A DNA stretch of 59,428 nucleotides from Alistipes sp. (GCA_017381935.1 JAFOBG010000056.1:1-59428), one strand, 5' to 3'. Shown: positions 9,170 to 17,552, counted from the first letter of the stretch. Notes: generated from the letters alone by a model not told the origin. Made by a program: numbers and translations.

Positions 9170-10168
9170 ATGGCAACAATAGTTCCATATACATTTGAGA
9201 AAAAAGAGGAGCAAGCTATTTATTTCACTTCATTTGTAAAGGGTATGAAAGTTCTTATTGCAACAGAGAAACCATTTGCCAAAAAGGCAGTAGATGGTAT
9301 AGTAGAGATTCTCGAAGGTGCAGGTCATACAGTTTCTCGCCTTGAGAAATATACAGATAAAACTCAGCTTTTGGATGCTGTGGCAGATGTTGATGCGTTG
9401 ATTGTTCGTAGTGATAAAATTACATGCGACGTACTTGCAGCAGCACCAAACCTTAAAATTGTTGTTCGTGCCGGAGCAGGTTATGACAATGTTGATTGTG
9501 CAACAGCTAAGGAGCGTGGCGTGGTGGTAATGAACACTCCGGGTCAGAACTCGAATGCGGTTGCAGAGTTGGCTATTGCGATGATGATATTTATGTCTCG
9601 TAATTGCTTTACTCCTGGTACCGGAGGCGAGATAAAGGGTAAGACTCTGGCTATTCACGCCTACGGTAATGTAGGTCGCCTTGTAGGTTGTAAGGGTAAG
9701 GCGTTGGGTATGAATGTAATTGCTTATGACCCATTTGTAAGTGATAATTCAGTATTCGAGTGTGATGGAGTAGAGAAGGTGGACTCTGTTGAGGAACTAT
9801 ATCGTCGTGCCGACTTTCTTTCGCTACATATCCCTGCAACACCACAAACCAAGGGTTCTATAGGTTATAACCTTCTGACCTCTATGCCAAAGGGGGCAAC
9901 TCTTGTCAATACAGCTCGTAAGGAGGTTATTGATGAGGCAGGCCTTAAGCAGGCTCTAACAGAGCGTGAGGATCTTAAGTATGTGAGCGATGTGGCTCCG
10001 GAGTGCTGCTCTGAGCTGTGCGAGTGCTTTGGTAAGCGTTACTTTGCAACACCTAAGAAGATGGGTGCCGAGACTGCCGAGGCTAATATTAATGCAGGTC
10101 TTGCTGCGGCACGTCAGATTGTTGAGTTTTTTGAGACAGGTTGTACTAAATTCCAAGTAAATAGATAG
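9170..10168 (+). CDS. serA: D-3-phosphoglycerate dehydrogenase, short form with Lys in place of catalytic His
   Basis: The enzyme oxidises 3-phosphoglycerate with NAD to start serine synthesis. The 332-residue protein has the substrate-binding RAGAGYDNVD, the nucleotide-binding HAYGNVGRLVG, the catalytic arginine in NTARKEV, and no ACT or regulatory domain. Where most PGDHs have the TPH-x-GA catalytic histidine, this one reads TPKKMGAET (K296-K297). This is typical of the Bacteroidetes and Entamoeba short type, as I recall it. The start is uncertain: Bacteroides homologues begin at MKVLIATEKPFA, which here is the ATG at 9245 (307 residues). I keep 9170 because the extra stretch looks coding and sits 8 bases after serC. 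Confidence 0.92.
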   Translation: MATIVPYTFEKKEEQAIYFTSFVKGMKVLIATEKPFAKKAVDGIVEILEGAGHTVSRLEKYTDKTQLLDAVADVDALIVRSDKITCDVLAAAPNLKIVVRAGAGYDNVDCATAKERGVVVMNTPGQNSNAVAELAIAMMIFMSRNCFTPGTGGEIKGKTLAIHAYGNVGRLVGCKGKALGMNVIAYDPFVSDNSVFECDGVEKVDSVEELYRRADFLSLHIPATPQTKGSIGYNLLTSMPKGATLVNTARKEVIDEAGLKQALTEREDLKYVSDVAPECCSELCECFGKRYFATPKKMGAETAEANINAGLAAARQIVEFFETGCTKFQVNR

Positions 10169-10170
10169 TT

Positions 10171-11406
10171 ATGGTACGCATTAAACCATTTCAGGGTATT
10201 CGCCCTCCAAAAGAGTATGCTGCCGAGGTGGCATCACGTCCTTACGATGTACTCAACTCTGTTGAGGCTAAAGCAGAGGCTACAGAGCGCTCTCTGCTCC
10301 ACATCATTAAGCCGGAGATTGACTTTGAGCCTATCGCAGACGAACACTCTGAGCAGGTCTATCAGAAGGCTGTCGAGAACTTCCGCCTATGGCAGGAGCG
10401 TGGCTGGCTTGTTCGTGATAATAAGGAGTGCTACTATGTCTATGCACAGACAATGAATGGCAGAACTCAATATGGTCTTGTTATGTGTTGCCACTTTGAG
10501 GACTACCTATCAGGAGCCATTAAGAAGCACGAACTTACTCGTCCCGATAAGGAGGAGGATCGTATGATTCACGTGCGCAACCAGAAGGCGAATATCGAGC
10601 CTGTATTCTTTGCATATCCCGATAATGCTGAGATTGATGCTATTGTTGCCCAGACTATCTCAAAACCTGTTGAATATGACTTTGTAGCAGATGATACATT
10701 TGGGCACAAACTGTGGGTTATTGATGATGAGGCTACTTGTCGTCGTATTACAGAAATTTTTGCAACTATTCCTGCGCTCTATGTTGCTGATGGACATCAT
10801 CGTACTGCAGCGGCAGCACGTGTAGGTGCAGAGTGTAAGGCTAATAATCCAAATCATACAGGCGAGGAGGAGTATTGCTACTTCCTTGCAGTTACATTCC
10901 CTGAGTCGCATCTGCGAATTATCGACTATAATAGAGTTGTGAAGGATCTTAATGGCCTTACAGAGGAGCAGTTTCTGGCAGCACTGAATGAGGATTTTGT
11001 GGTTGAGAAGGTGGGCGAGACAGTATATACTCCATCTGTCCTACACAACTTTTCAATGTATCTTGCAGGGCAGTGGTATAGCCTTACTGCTAAGGAGGGT
11101 ACTTATGATGATAATGACCCGATAGGCGTTTTGGATGTAACAGTTTTGTCAAACCTTGTTCTTGATAAGATTTTGGGTATTGAGGATTTACGAACCTCTA
11201 AGAGAATCGACTTTGTTGGAGGTATTCGAGGCCTTGGTGAACTTAAACGCCGTGTAGATAGTGGCGAGATGAAGGTTGCCTTTGCACTCTATCCTGTCTC
11301 AATGCGCCAACTTATAGATATTGCAGATACGGGTAATATTATGCCGCCAAAGACTACGTGGTTTGAGCCTAAACTGCGTTCAGGTATTGTTATCCACACC
11401 TTCTAA
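10171..11406 (+). CDS. DUF1015 protein of the serine operon
   Basis: This is a 411-residue soluble protein of the DUF1015 family, with no signal peptide. Recognisable family stretches are the N-terminal RIKPFQGIRPPKEYA, a SRPYDV motif, and a central DGHHRTAAAA. Its start codon follows the serA stop by two bases, so the two are probably translationally coupled. The recurrent link with serC and serA in Bacteroidetes suggests a role in serine or phosphoserine metabolism. The reaction is unknown, and I do not assign one. Confidence 0.85.
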   Translation: MVRIKPFQGIRPPKEYAAEVASRPYDVLNSVEAKAEATERSLLHIIKPEIDFEPIADEHSEQVYQKAVENFRLWQERGWLVRDNKECYYVYAQTMNGRTQYGLVMCCHFEDYLSGAIKKHELTRPDKEEDRMIHVRNQKANIEPVFFAYPDNAEIDAIVAQTISKPVEYDFVADDTFGHKLWVIDDEATCRRITEIFATIPALYVADGHHRTAAAARVGAECKANNPNHTGEEEYCYFLAVTFPESHLRIIDYNRVVKDLNGLTEEQFLAALNEDFVVEKVGETVYTPSVLHNFSMYLAGQWYSLTAKEGTYDDNDPIGVLDVTVLSNLVLDKILGIEDLRTSKRIDFVGGIRGLGELKRRVDSGEMKVAFALYPVSMRQLIDIADTGNIMPPKTTWFEPKLRSGIVIHTF

Positions 11407-11480
11407 TTTTGACAACAAAATTGGTCGGTACTCTAAATTATGTTGCCGAGCATCGCATCTGTAGCAACGAAGAGTTGATG
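11405..11480 (+). repeat. dispersed intergenic repeat, copy C (modules in swapped order)
   Basis: A perfect inverted repeat AATTTTG-ACAA-CAAAATT at 11405-11422 overlaps the end of the DUF1015 gene. Twenty-two bases later comes GCCGAGCATCGCATCT (11445-11460) and then CAACGAAGAGTTG. Both modules are shared with copies A and B, but here the ACAA hairpin comes first. Confidence 0.6.
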
Positions 11481-11490
11481 TTTAATAGCT

Positions 11491-11520
11491 AAAAAATCTC
11501 ACCAAATGTGAGATTTTTTT
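11491..11520 (+). terminator. terminator of the serC operon
   Basis: The stem AAAAAATCTCAC/GTGAGATTTTTT with a CAAAT-type loop ends in seven T residues, and is symmetric enough to work both ways. The yicC promoter begins three bases later. Confidence 0.88.
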
Positions 11521-11522
11521 AT

Positions 11523-11530
11523 TACCTTTG
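11523..11530 (+). promoter_or_regulatory. -7 promoter element for yicC
   Basis: TACCTTTG followed by CAC lies 13 bases before the chosen yicC start. It rules out the in-frame ATG at 11508 as the translation start. Confidence 0.75.
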
Positions 11531-11543
11531 CACCATTAATTTT

Positions 11544-12422
11544 ATGACTATGCAGAGATCAATGACAGGCTTCGGTAAAGCCGAGGTTAAAGTAGGGGAG
11601 AAGTGTTTTGTGGCGGAGATTCGTTCACTCAATTCAAAGCAACTTGATTTATCGGTAAAACTACCTTTGGTATATCGTGCTGCGGAGTTTGAGGTGCGTA
11701 GCGTAATTGCAAAAACTCTTGTCAGAGGTAAAGTTGATGTTATGGTTACTTGTCAGTCTGAAACAGTGCAGACTGTAGGTCAAATAAATAAAGAGATGTT
11801 CCGTGCATACCTGACTCAGGTAACAGATGCACTAAGTTTTTCGGGTATTAATGCGGCTTATGATGTAATTGTTCCATCTGTGCTCAGAATGCCTAACGTG
11901 CTCAGTTCGGAGGTAGAGACTGCATCTGATAGCGATATTGCAGCTATTATTGAGGCGGTAACTATTGCAGCTAAACGCCTTGATGACTTTAGAGTGCAGG
12001 AGGGTGCAACTTTAATCTCAGACCTCTTGGCTCGTGTATCTATTATTGAGCAGTGTAGAGATGCAATTACTCCGTTTGAGACTACTCGTGCCGATGCTGT
12101 TAGAACACGTATTCGTGAAGGTATTGCAAAAATAGGAGTTGAGGTGGATGAGAATCGTCTTGAGCAGGAGATGATTTTTTATATCGAGAAACTCGATATT
12201 ACAGAGGAAAAAGTGCGCCTTGCAAACCATTGTAACTATTTCCGAGAGGTGGCGGCTACAGAGGCTATGGCAGGCCGTAAACTCGGATTTATCGCTCAGG
12301 AGATGGGACGTGAGATAAATACCACAGGCTCGAAGGCTAATAACCACGATATTCAGGTGTTGGTCGTAAAGATGAAGGACGAACTTGAGAAGATTAAAGA
12401 ACAAGTATTAAATATTCTATAG
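11544..12422 (+). CDS. yicC: YicC family endoribonuclease
   Basis: This 292-residue cytoplasmic protein belongs to the YicC/YloC family, whose E. coli member has been reported as an endoribonuclease acting on small RNA. The N-terminus RSMTGFGKAEV and the C-terminal stretch GRKLGFIAQEMGREINTTGSKA are the family signatures. I start at the ATG at 11544 because the -7 element ends at 11530; a second ATG six bases later is equally possible. It heads the gmk-nadD-ddl run, though a 150-base gap with a repeat copy separates it from gmk. Confidence 0.88.
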   Translation: MTMQRSMTGFGKAEVKVGEKCFVAEIRSLNSKQLDLSVKLPLVYRAAEFEVRSVIAKTLVRGKVDVMVTCQSETVQTVGQINKEMFRAYLTQVTDALSFSGINAAYDVIVPSVLRMPNVLSSEVETASDSDIAAIIEAVTIAAKRLDDFRVQEGATLISDLLARVSIIEQCRDAITPFETTRADAVRTRIREGIAKIGVEVDENRLEQEMIFYIEKLDITEEKVRLANHCNYFREVAATEAMAGRKLGFIAQEMGREINTTGSKANNHDIQVLVVKMKDELEKIKEQVLNIL

Positions 12423-12512
12423 TTTGTTGTGAAAATAGAGCATTTGTTTCTGCTTGCAGCCAAATGCTTGCTGGTTTGTATGTTTTAATACTATTATGCA
12501 CAAGCATTTATC

Positions 12513-12547
12513 GCCGAGCATTGCAACTACTGCATTTTGACAACAAA
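12513..12547 (+). repeat. dispersed intergenic repeat, copy B
   Basis: GCCGAGCATTGCAACT at 12513 and TTTTGACAACAAA at the end give a 35-base element that matches copy A (317-351) without gaps. It lies between yicC and gmk, 26 bases before the gmk start chosen here. Confidence 0.7.
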
Positions 12548-12573
12548 TGATGATGCAATTTTTAGCTAATTAT

Positions 12574-13137
12574 ATGGAGAAAGTAATCATATTTTCAGCT
12601 CCGAGTGGATCTGGTAAGACAACTATCGTACATGAGTTGTTGAAGAGATATCCTCAGTTTGAGTTCTCAGTCTCTGCAACATCAAGAGCGCCAAGAGGTG
12701 CTGAAAAGGATGGTGTGGACTACTATTTTCTATCAGAGGAGGAGTTCTTAGCCCTTATCGCAAAAGATGCCTTTGTAGAGTGGGAGGCTGTATATGCAGG
12801 AACGCACTATGGTACTCTGCGTAGTGAGGTGGATAGAATTTGGAGCAAAGGAAATATTATTATTTTTGACGTAGATGTTGTTGGTGGTATAAATCTTAAG
12901 AAGATTTTTGGCCATAAGGCTTGCTCTATCTTTATTATGCCTCCATCTGTTGAGGAGTTGGAGCGTCGTTTGATTGGACGTGGTACAGACTCAGCAGAGG
13001 TAATTGCAAAACGAGTGGCAAAGGCCGCATCGGAGATTGAACGAGCACCTGAGTTTGATTATATTGTGGTCAATGATGTTCTTGCAGATGCAATAGCTAA
13101 GACGGAACAGATTATAGATAACTTTATTGCCGAATAA
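12574..13137 (+). CDS. gmk: guanylate kinase
   Basis: The enzyme phosphorylates GMP to GDP with ATP. The 187-residue protein has the P-loop SAPSGSGKTT (about 7-16), the GMP-binding stretch SATSRAPRGAEKDGVDYYF, and FVEWEAVYAGTHYGT. I start at MEKVIIFSAPSG (12574), as in other bacterial guanylate kinases; an ATG nine codons upstream would reach into the repeat element. The stop codon overlaps the nadD start by one base (TAATG). Confidence 0.95.
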   Translation: MEKVIIFSAPSGSGKTTIVHELLKRYPQFEFSVSATSRAPRGAEKDGVDYYFLSEEEFLALIAKDAFVEWEAVYAGTHYGTLRSEVDRIWSKGNIIIFDVDVVGGINLKKIFGHKACSIFIMPPSVEELERRLIGRGTDSAEVIAKRVAKAASEIERAPEFDYIVVNDVLADAIAKTEQIIDNFIAE

Positions 13138-13925
13138 TGAAAAACGTTCTTCTCTATTTCGGCTCCTTTAATCCCGTTCATCGAGGACATATTGCTCTTG
13201 CTCAGTATGCTATTGAGAGAAAAATCGCTGATGAGGTTATACTTATTGTCTCTCCGCAAAATCCGCATAAGCAGAGTGATGATTTGGCGCCGGAGTTTTC
13301 ACGCTATGAAATGTGTAGCCTTGCTTGCCAGGCCTCTTGTTATCCGGATAGTATAAAGGTCTCTGCAGTGGAATTTACTCTGCCTCGCCCGTCATACACA
13401 ATTGATACGTTGCGCTTTTTGAGTGATAATTTCGGTAATTCGATGAGTTTCTCAATCCTTATGGGTGCAGATAATATCGAGCGTTTTGACTCTTGGAAAG
13501 AGTATGAGCAGATATTGGAGAACTATCCTATATATGTCTATCCACGCAGAGGTTATAATGCGCTTAAGCTTGCAGATAAAGTAACATATCTTGCCGACGC
13601 TCCATTATTTGACTTTTCGGCAACAGATGTGAGAAATGCTGTTGCTTGCCGTCAACCAATATCAGATATGGTGTGTGTTGAGGTAGAGAAGTATATTAGG
13701 AGCAATAACCTATGGTCTGCAGCGTTATATATTGCCGCACTATCGGCAAAACTCACTGAGCAACCTGATGATATTTCAGCTCTTTTAGAGCGTGGAACAT
13801 GGTATTTCAGAGATAGACAATACACTCAGGCTCGTGCCGATTTTATGCGTGTGTTGAGTATTGATAGCCGGAATAGAGAGGCTAATAGTATTTTGAATTT
13901 AATAGATGAATTGATAAATGAATAG
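13137..13925 (+). CDS. nadD: nicotinate-nucleotide adenylyltransferase with C-terminal TPR tail
   Basis: The first about 195 residues are NadD, which makes nicotinate adenine dinucleotide in NAD synthesis. They carry the nucleotidyltransferase motif GSFNPVHRGH (9-18) and the SATDVRN stretch in place of the usual ISSTxIR. Residues about 196-262 are an extra helical segment that looks like one or two TPR units (ALLERGTWYFRDRQYTQARA, DFMRVLSIDSRNREANSI). Plain NadD proteins are about 190-215 residues long, so this tail is a real extension in frame, not an annotation artefact. The gene overlaps gmk by 1 base and ddl by 8. Confidence 0.9.
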   Translation: MKNVLLYFGSFNPVHRGHIALAQYAIERKIADEVILIVSPQNPHKQSDDLAPEFSRYEMCSLACQASCYPDSIKVSAVEFTLPRPSYTIDTLRFLSDNFGNSMSFSILMGADNIERFDSWKEYEQILENYPIYVYPRRGYNALKLADKVTYLADAPLFDFSATDVRNAVACRQPISDMVCVEVEKYIRSNNLWSAALYIAALSAKLTEQPDDISALLERGTWYFRDRQYTQARADFMRVLSIDSRNREANSILNLIDELINE

Positions 13926-14910
13926 ACTTAAAGTTGCACTACTTGCAGGTGGAAACTCATCAGAGCGTGAGATTGCTCTCAATAGTGCGAAACAGATAGC
14001 AGAGGCTTTAGACGGCTCTAAGTATGATGTGAAGGTTATTGACCTGCACTATCGTAATATGACCTATACGGCAGCCGATGGCTCGAAGTGGGAGGTGGAT
14101 AAGAATGATTTTTCGCTTACAGTTGCAGGAGAGAAGAGTGTTTTTGAGTATGCACTAATTATCATCCACGGCACACCTGGTGAGGATGGTAAGCTACAGG
14201 GTTATCTGGATATGATGGGTATTCCATACTCATCATGCTCACAAACATCTTCGACGATTACGTTTGATAAAATTTCAACCAAGCGTGCTGTTGCCGGTAG
14301 GGGAATTAATTTGGCTCGTGAGATTCTTATCTGTAAGGGCGATAAAGTTGATAGTCAGGAAATCGTTAATGAGTTGGGACTGCCACTCTTTGTAAAGCCT
14401 AATGCAAGTGGTAGCAGCTTTGGAGTAACAAGAGTTACATCTGTTGACCAAATTGAGGCGGCCGTAGCTGCAGCAGCAGAGGAGAGTGATGAGGTACTTA
14501 TTGAAGAGTCTATTGTTGGCCGAGAGTTTGGTTGCGGCGTGGTTGTTACCGAGGATAGAGAGATTTTGTTGCCAATTACGGAGATAGTTTCAAAGCGTGC
14601 CTTTTTTGATTATGAGGCAAAATATACCGAGGGTTTGTCTGACGAGATTACTCCTGCGCCAATTAGTGAGGTGATAAAGGAGAAGCTTAATCGTATGACA
14701 CTTGAGGTGTATCGAGCTTGTCGTTGCAGCGGTATTGTGCGTATAGACTTTATCGTAACAGATAATGGCGAACCATATATGATTGAGGTAAATTCTATCC
14801 CTGGTATGAGTAGTGGTAGTATTGTGCCTAAGCAGGTGCGAGAGGCCGGTATGACTTTGGGAGAGTTGTATGATATAGTTATTGAGGATTCGTTAAAAAG
14901 ATTTAGATAA
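13918..14910 (+). CDS. ddl: D-alanine-D-alanine ligase
   Basis: This ATP-grasp enzyme joins two D-alanines for peptidoglycan precursors. The 330-residue protein starts with LKVALLAGGNSSEREIAL, has the glycine-rich loop PNASGSSFGVTRV, and ends with the metal- and substrate-binding RIDFIVTDNGEPYMIEVNSI followed by PGMSSGS. The start overlaps the end of nadD by 8 bases. The presence of a wall hydrolase at 15509-16498 in the same run suggests shared expression of envelope genes. Confidence 0.95.
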   Translation: MNRLKVALLAGGNSSEREIALNSAKQIAEALDGSKYDVKVIDLHYRNMTYTAADGSKWEVDKNDFSLTVAGEKSVFEYALIIIHGTPGEDGKLQGYLDMMGIPYSSCSQTSSTITFDKISTKRAVAGRGINLAREILICKGDKVDSQEIVNELGLPLFVKPNASGSSFGVTRVTSVDQIEAAVAAAAEESDEVLIEESIVGREFGCGVVVTEDREILLPITEIVSKRAFFDYEAKYTEGLSDEITPAPISEVIKEKLNRMTLEVYRACRCSGIVRIDFIVTDNGEPYMIEVNSIPGMSSGSIVPKQVREAGMTLGELYDIVIEDSLKRFR

Positions 14911-14930
14911 CTTTGAGCCATTTTTTGAGA

Positions 14931-15509
14931 ATGATAGAGATTGATGGTAAAATTGTAAGTACAGATCTGCTTACAGAGTGCTTTGCATGTGATATAGCGG
15001 CATGTAAGGGTCAATGTTGTATTGATGGTGATTCAGGTGCGCCGCTTGATATTGAAGAGGTGGATATTCTTGAGGAGGAGTATGAAAACTATAAGCCCTA
15101 TATGACAGCTGAGGGTATTGCTGCAGTTGAACAGCAGGGCTTTATGGTAGTTGATGTAGATGGCGACTATACCACACCTCTTGTAAATGGATGCCAATGC
15201 GCATATACATTTGTCAATGAACAAGGTATTACTCTTTGTGCTATAGAGGCTGCATATCGTGCAGGAAAGTGCTCGTTTAAAAAGCCTATTTCGTGCCACC
15301 TCTATCCAATACGTGTTGTTGAGTTCTCAAATGGTACAGTTGGTCTTAATTATCATCGTTGGGCTATCTGCTCTTCGGCTTGTAAATGCGGAAAAGAGTT
15401 GGCTCTTCCTGTTTATAAGTCGCTTAAGGAGCCTATTGAGCGCCGTTTTGGAGAGGAGTTTTATAAAGCACTTGAGTGTGCAGAAGAGTTGTTGAAAGAG
15501 AATAAGTAA
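14931..15509 (+). CDS. DUF3109 cysteine-rich protein
   Basis: This 192-residue soluble protein belongs to the DUF3109 family found across Bacteroidetes. It has a cluster ECFACDIAACKGQCC near residues 16-30, followed by further cysteines (GCQC, CAIEA, KCSFKKPISCHLYP, CSSACKCG). The pattern suggests metal or iron-sulfur binding like YkgJ-type proteins, but this is inferred from the cysteines only. The ATG at 14931 gives the usual MIEIDGKIV start. It lies 20 bases after ddl and overlaps the next gene by one base. Confidence 0.85.
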   Translation: MIEIDGKIVSTDLLTECFACDIAACKGQCCIDGDSGAPLDIEEVDILEEEYENYKPYMTAEGIAAVEQQGFMVVDVDGDYTTPLVNGCQCAYTFVNEQGITLCAIEAAYRAGKCSFKKPISCHLYPIRVVEFSNGTVGLNYHRWAICSSACKCGKELALPVYKSLKEPIERRFGEEFYKALECAEELLKENK

Positions 15510-16498
15510 TGAAAAAAATAGTATTAATACTAACATCTTTGGCTGTTGCCTATCATCTTTTTGCAGTAGAACCTGTAAAGGATACTGTGTCTATGGCACC
15601 ACCAACAATTGCAGCTGTGCGTCCACTTGTTTCGCCTATTGTTGTCGATACATTGGCTACAGATAATAAGGCGTTGTCTGTTATTCTGTTTAATGACGGC
15701 ACGTGGAGATATGTGCAGAATAGAAGTATTGAGCAGGATTCGACTATCTATGATAGATATTGGGATACAACCAATATTTCTGCCTATAAGAGTGTAAGTA
15801 AAGACTCTATTCCATCCTCTGTTGCTATTAATTTGGTTGATTCGTTGAAGGGGTATCGTTATCCTCATATTGGCCGTATAACATCACGTTATGGTATGCG
15901 CCATCGTCGTCCGCATAACGGAATAGATATAGCACTGAAGGTTGGAGATACTATTTGCGCAGCCTTTGATGGTCGAGTGCGTTTCTCGAAGGCTACTGAT
16001 ACCGGTTATGGAACACTTGTAATTATACGTCATGATAACGGCCTTGAGACATATCATGGCCATCTCTCGGCTCGTCTTGTTGAGGAGGGAGATAGGGTAG
16101 TTGCAGGCCAGCCTATTGCTTTGGGTGGTAATTCGGGTAGAAGTACAGGTCCGCATTTGCACTTTGAAACTCGTTACTATGGGCAGTCATTCGATCCGGA
16201 GAGGTTGATTAACTTTAAAACAGGCGAGTTGAGGCGTGATTTCTTCCTGCTTAAAAAGGGATATTTTAGCATCTACTCTAAGTATGAGCAGGATTTCAAT
16301 GCCGAGGAGGAACGTTATAGCGCAGAGAAAAAGGAGGCTGCACTATCTGCCGAAAAAAGGTATTACAAAGTACGAAGTGGGGATTATCTCGGACTTATTG
16401 CCAAACGTAATCATACAACAGTCTCTGCTATTTGCCGATTGAATGGCATTAAATCAACAACAGTACTGCAAATAGGTCGAGTGCTGAGGGTCAAATAG
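15509..16498 (+). CDS. M23 metallopeptidase with LysM domain
   Basis: This exported 329-residue cell-wall endopeptidase is related to NlpD/LytM proteins. A signal peptide covers about 1-19. The zinc peptidase domain has H136-x3-D140 (RPHNGIDIA), H185 and the HLH pair H216/H218 in STGPHLHFE, so all metal and catalytic positions look intact and it is probably active. A LysM peptidoglycan-binding domain follows at about 281-329 (YKVRSGDYLGLIAKRNHTT). It closes the gmk-nadD-ddl run and is followed by a terminator. Confidence 0.93.
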   Translation: MKKIVLILTSLAVAYHLFAVEPVKDTVSMAPPTIAAVRPLVSPIVVDTLATDNKALSVILFNDGTWRYVQNRSIEQDSTIYDRYWDTTNISAYKSVSKDSIPSSVAINLVDSLKGYRYPHIGRITSRYGMRHRRPHNGIDIALKVGDTICAAFDGRVRFSKATDTGYGTLVIIRHDNGLETYHGHLSARLVEEGDRVVAGQPIALGGNSGRSTGPHLHFETRYYGQSFDPERLINFKTGELRRDFFLLKKGYFSIYSKYEQDFNAEEERYSAEKKEAALSAEKRYYKVRSGDYLGLIAKRNHTTVSAICRLNGIKSTTVLQIGRVLRVK

Positions 16499-16516
16499 TT
16501 GTGTGATAAAAGAGAT

Positions 16517-16557
16517 AAGGCCATAGCTGTTTATGATACGCTATGGCCTTTATTATT
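16517..16557 (+). terminator. terminator after the M23 peptidase gene
   Basis: An 11-bp perfect stem (AAGGCCATAGC/GCTATGGCCTT) is followed by TATTATTT. It lies 19 bases after the stop codon. Confidence 0.82.
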
Positions 16558-16608
16558 TGAAAAAATTTAAATTTAAGTTGAAAAGTTGTGTATTTCAGAA
16601 ATTTGTCG

Positions 16609-16635
16609 TATCTTTGCACACTCGCAAAGTGCGAG
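16609..16635 (+). promoter_or_regulatory. rplM-rpsI promoter and leader hairpin
   Basis: The -7 element TATCTTTG (16609-16616) is an exact match. The predicted transcript starts at or just before the small hairpin CTCGC-AAAGT-GCGAG (16621-16635), followed by an AT-rich leader to the rplM start at 16679. Autoregulatory leaders for L13 operons are known in several phyla, so the hairpin could be the L13 binding site. That is inference. Confidence 0.65.
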
Positions 16636-16678
16636 GTTGGATTATAATTTATTAACAACAAGTATTAATTAACAACAA

Positions 16679-17134
16679 ATGGATTCATTAAGCTACAAAA
16701 CCATCTCGTTGAATGCAGCTACTACCAACAAAGAGTGGGTAGTAATTGATGCAACAAATGAGGTGTTGGGTCGTTTGGCTTCACAGGTTGCTAAAATCCT
16801 GTGTGGTAAAAACAAGCCTGGCTACACTCCACACGTTGACTGCGGTGATTACGTTATCGTAGTGAATGCTGATAAGGTGAAGCTTACAGGTAAGAAGTTG
16901 ACCGATAAGGTCTATGTTCGTCACACCGGCTATCCGGGTGGTCAGCGTTTTGCTACTCCAGCAGACCTGCTCAACCGTAAGCCAACAGCTGTAATTGAGG
17001 AGGCTGTAAAGGGTATGCTCCCAAAGACTCGCCTCGGTGCAGCTATTTTGAAAAATCTGAAGGTTTATGCAGGTGCTGAGCATCCACACGCTGCACAGAA
17101 CCCAAAGTCAATTAAGTTAAACGAGATTAAGTAA
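16679..17134 (+). CDS. rplM: 50S ribosomal protein L13 (uL13)
   Basis: The 151-residue protein is a large-subunit ribosomal protein. It has the recognisable ATNEVLGRLASQVAKIL, GDYVIVVNADKVKLTGKK and HTGYPGG stretches. It is followed after five bases by rpsI, the usual bacterial pair. Confidence 0.98.
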   Translation: MDSLSYKTISLNAATTNKEWVVIDATNEVLGRLASQVAKILCGKNKPGYTPHVDCGDYVIVVNADKVKLTGKKLTDKVYVRHTGYPGGQRFATPADLLNRKPTAVIEEAVKGMLPKTRLGAAILKNLKVYAGAEHPHAAQNPKSIKLNEIK

Positions 17135-17139
17135 ACACT

Positions 17140-17526
17140 ATGGAAGTTGTAAACACTGTTGGTCGCCGTAAGGCAGCTGTTGCTCGCGTATTCGTGAAGC
17201 CGGGTACAGGTAATATTACAATCAACCAGAAGGAGCTTGCAGTTTACTTCCCACTGAACATTCTTCAGTATGAGGTAAAGCAGCCACTGCTCGTTACCGA
17301 GACTACCGAGAACTTTGATGTAGTTATCAACCTTGTAGGTGGTGGTATCAAGGGTCAGGCAGAGGCAGCACGCATGGGTATTGCTCGCGCATTGTGCGAG
17401 ATTAATCCAGAGTATCGTCCAGTTCTTAAGAAGAACGGATTCCTTACTCGTGACTCACGTGAGGTTGAGCGTAAGAAGCCGGGTCAGCCTGGTGCACGCC
17501 GTAAGTTCCAGTTCAGTAAGCGTTAA
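17140..17526 (+). CDS. rpsI: 30S ribosomal protein S9 (uS9)
   Basis: The 128-residue protein has the family start TVGRRKAAVARVF, GGGIKGQAEAARMGIARAL, and the conserved basic C-terminus GARRKFQFSKR that reaches the P-site tRNA. It is co-transcribed with rplM. Confidence 0.98.
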   Translation: MEVVNTVGRRKAAVARVFVKPGTGNITINQKELAVYFPLNILQYEVKQPLLVTETTENFDVVINLVGGGIKGQAEAARMGIARALCEINPEYRPVLKKNGFLTRDSREVERKKPGQPGARRKFQFSKR

Positions 17527-17552
17527 TATTGCTGACCAACTATTTCGGCAAA

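Noticed and set aside
9170-9244. Treating the first 25 codons of serA as non-coding
   Set aside because: Homologues favour the later start, but the stretch looks coding and sits right after serC; left as an open alternative rather than decided.
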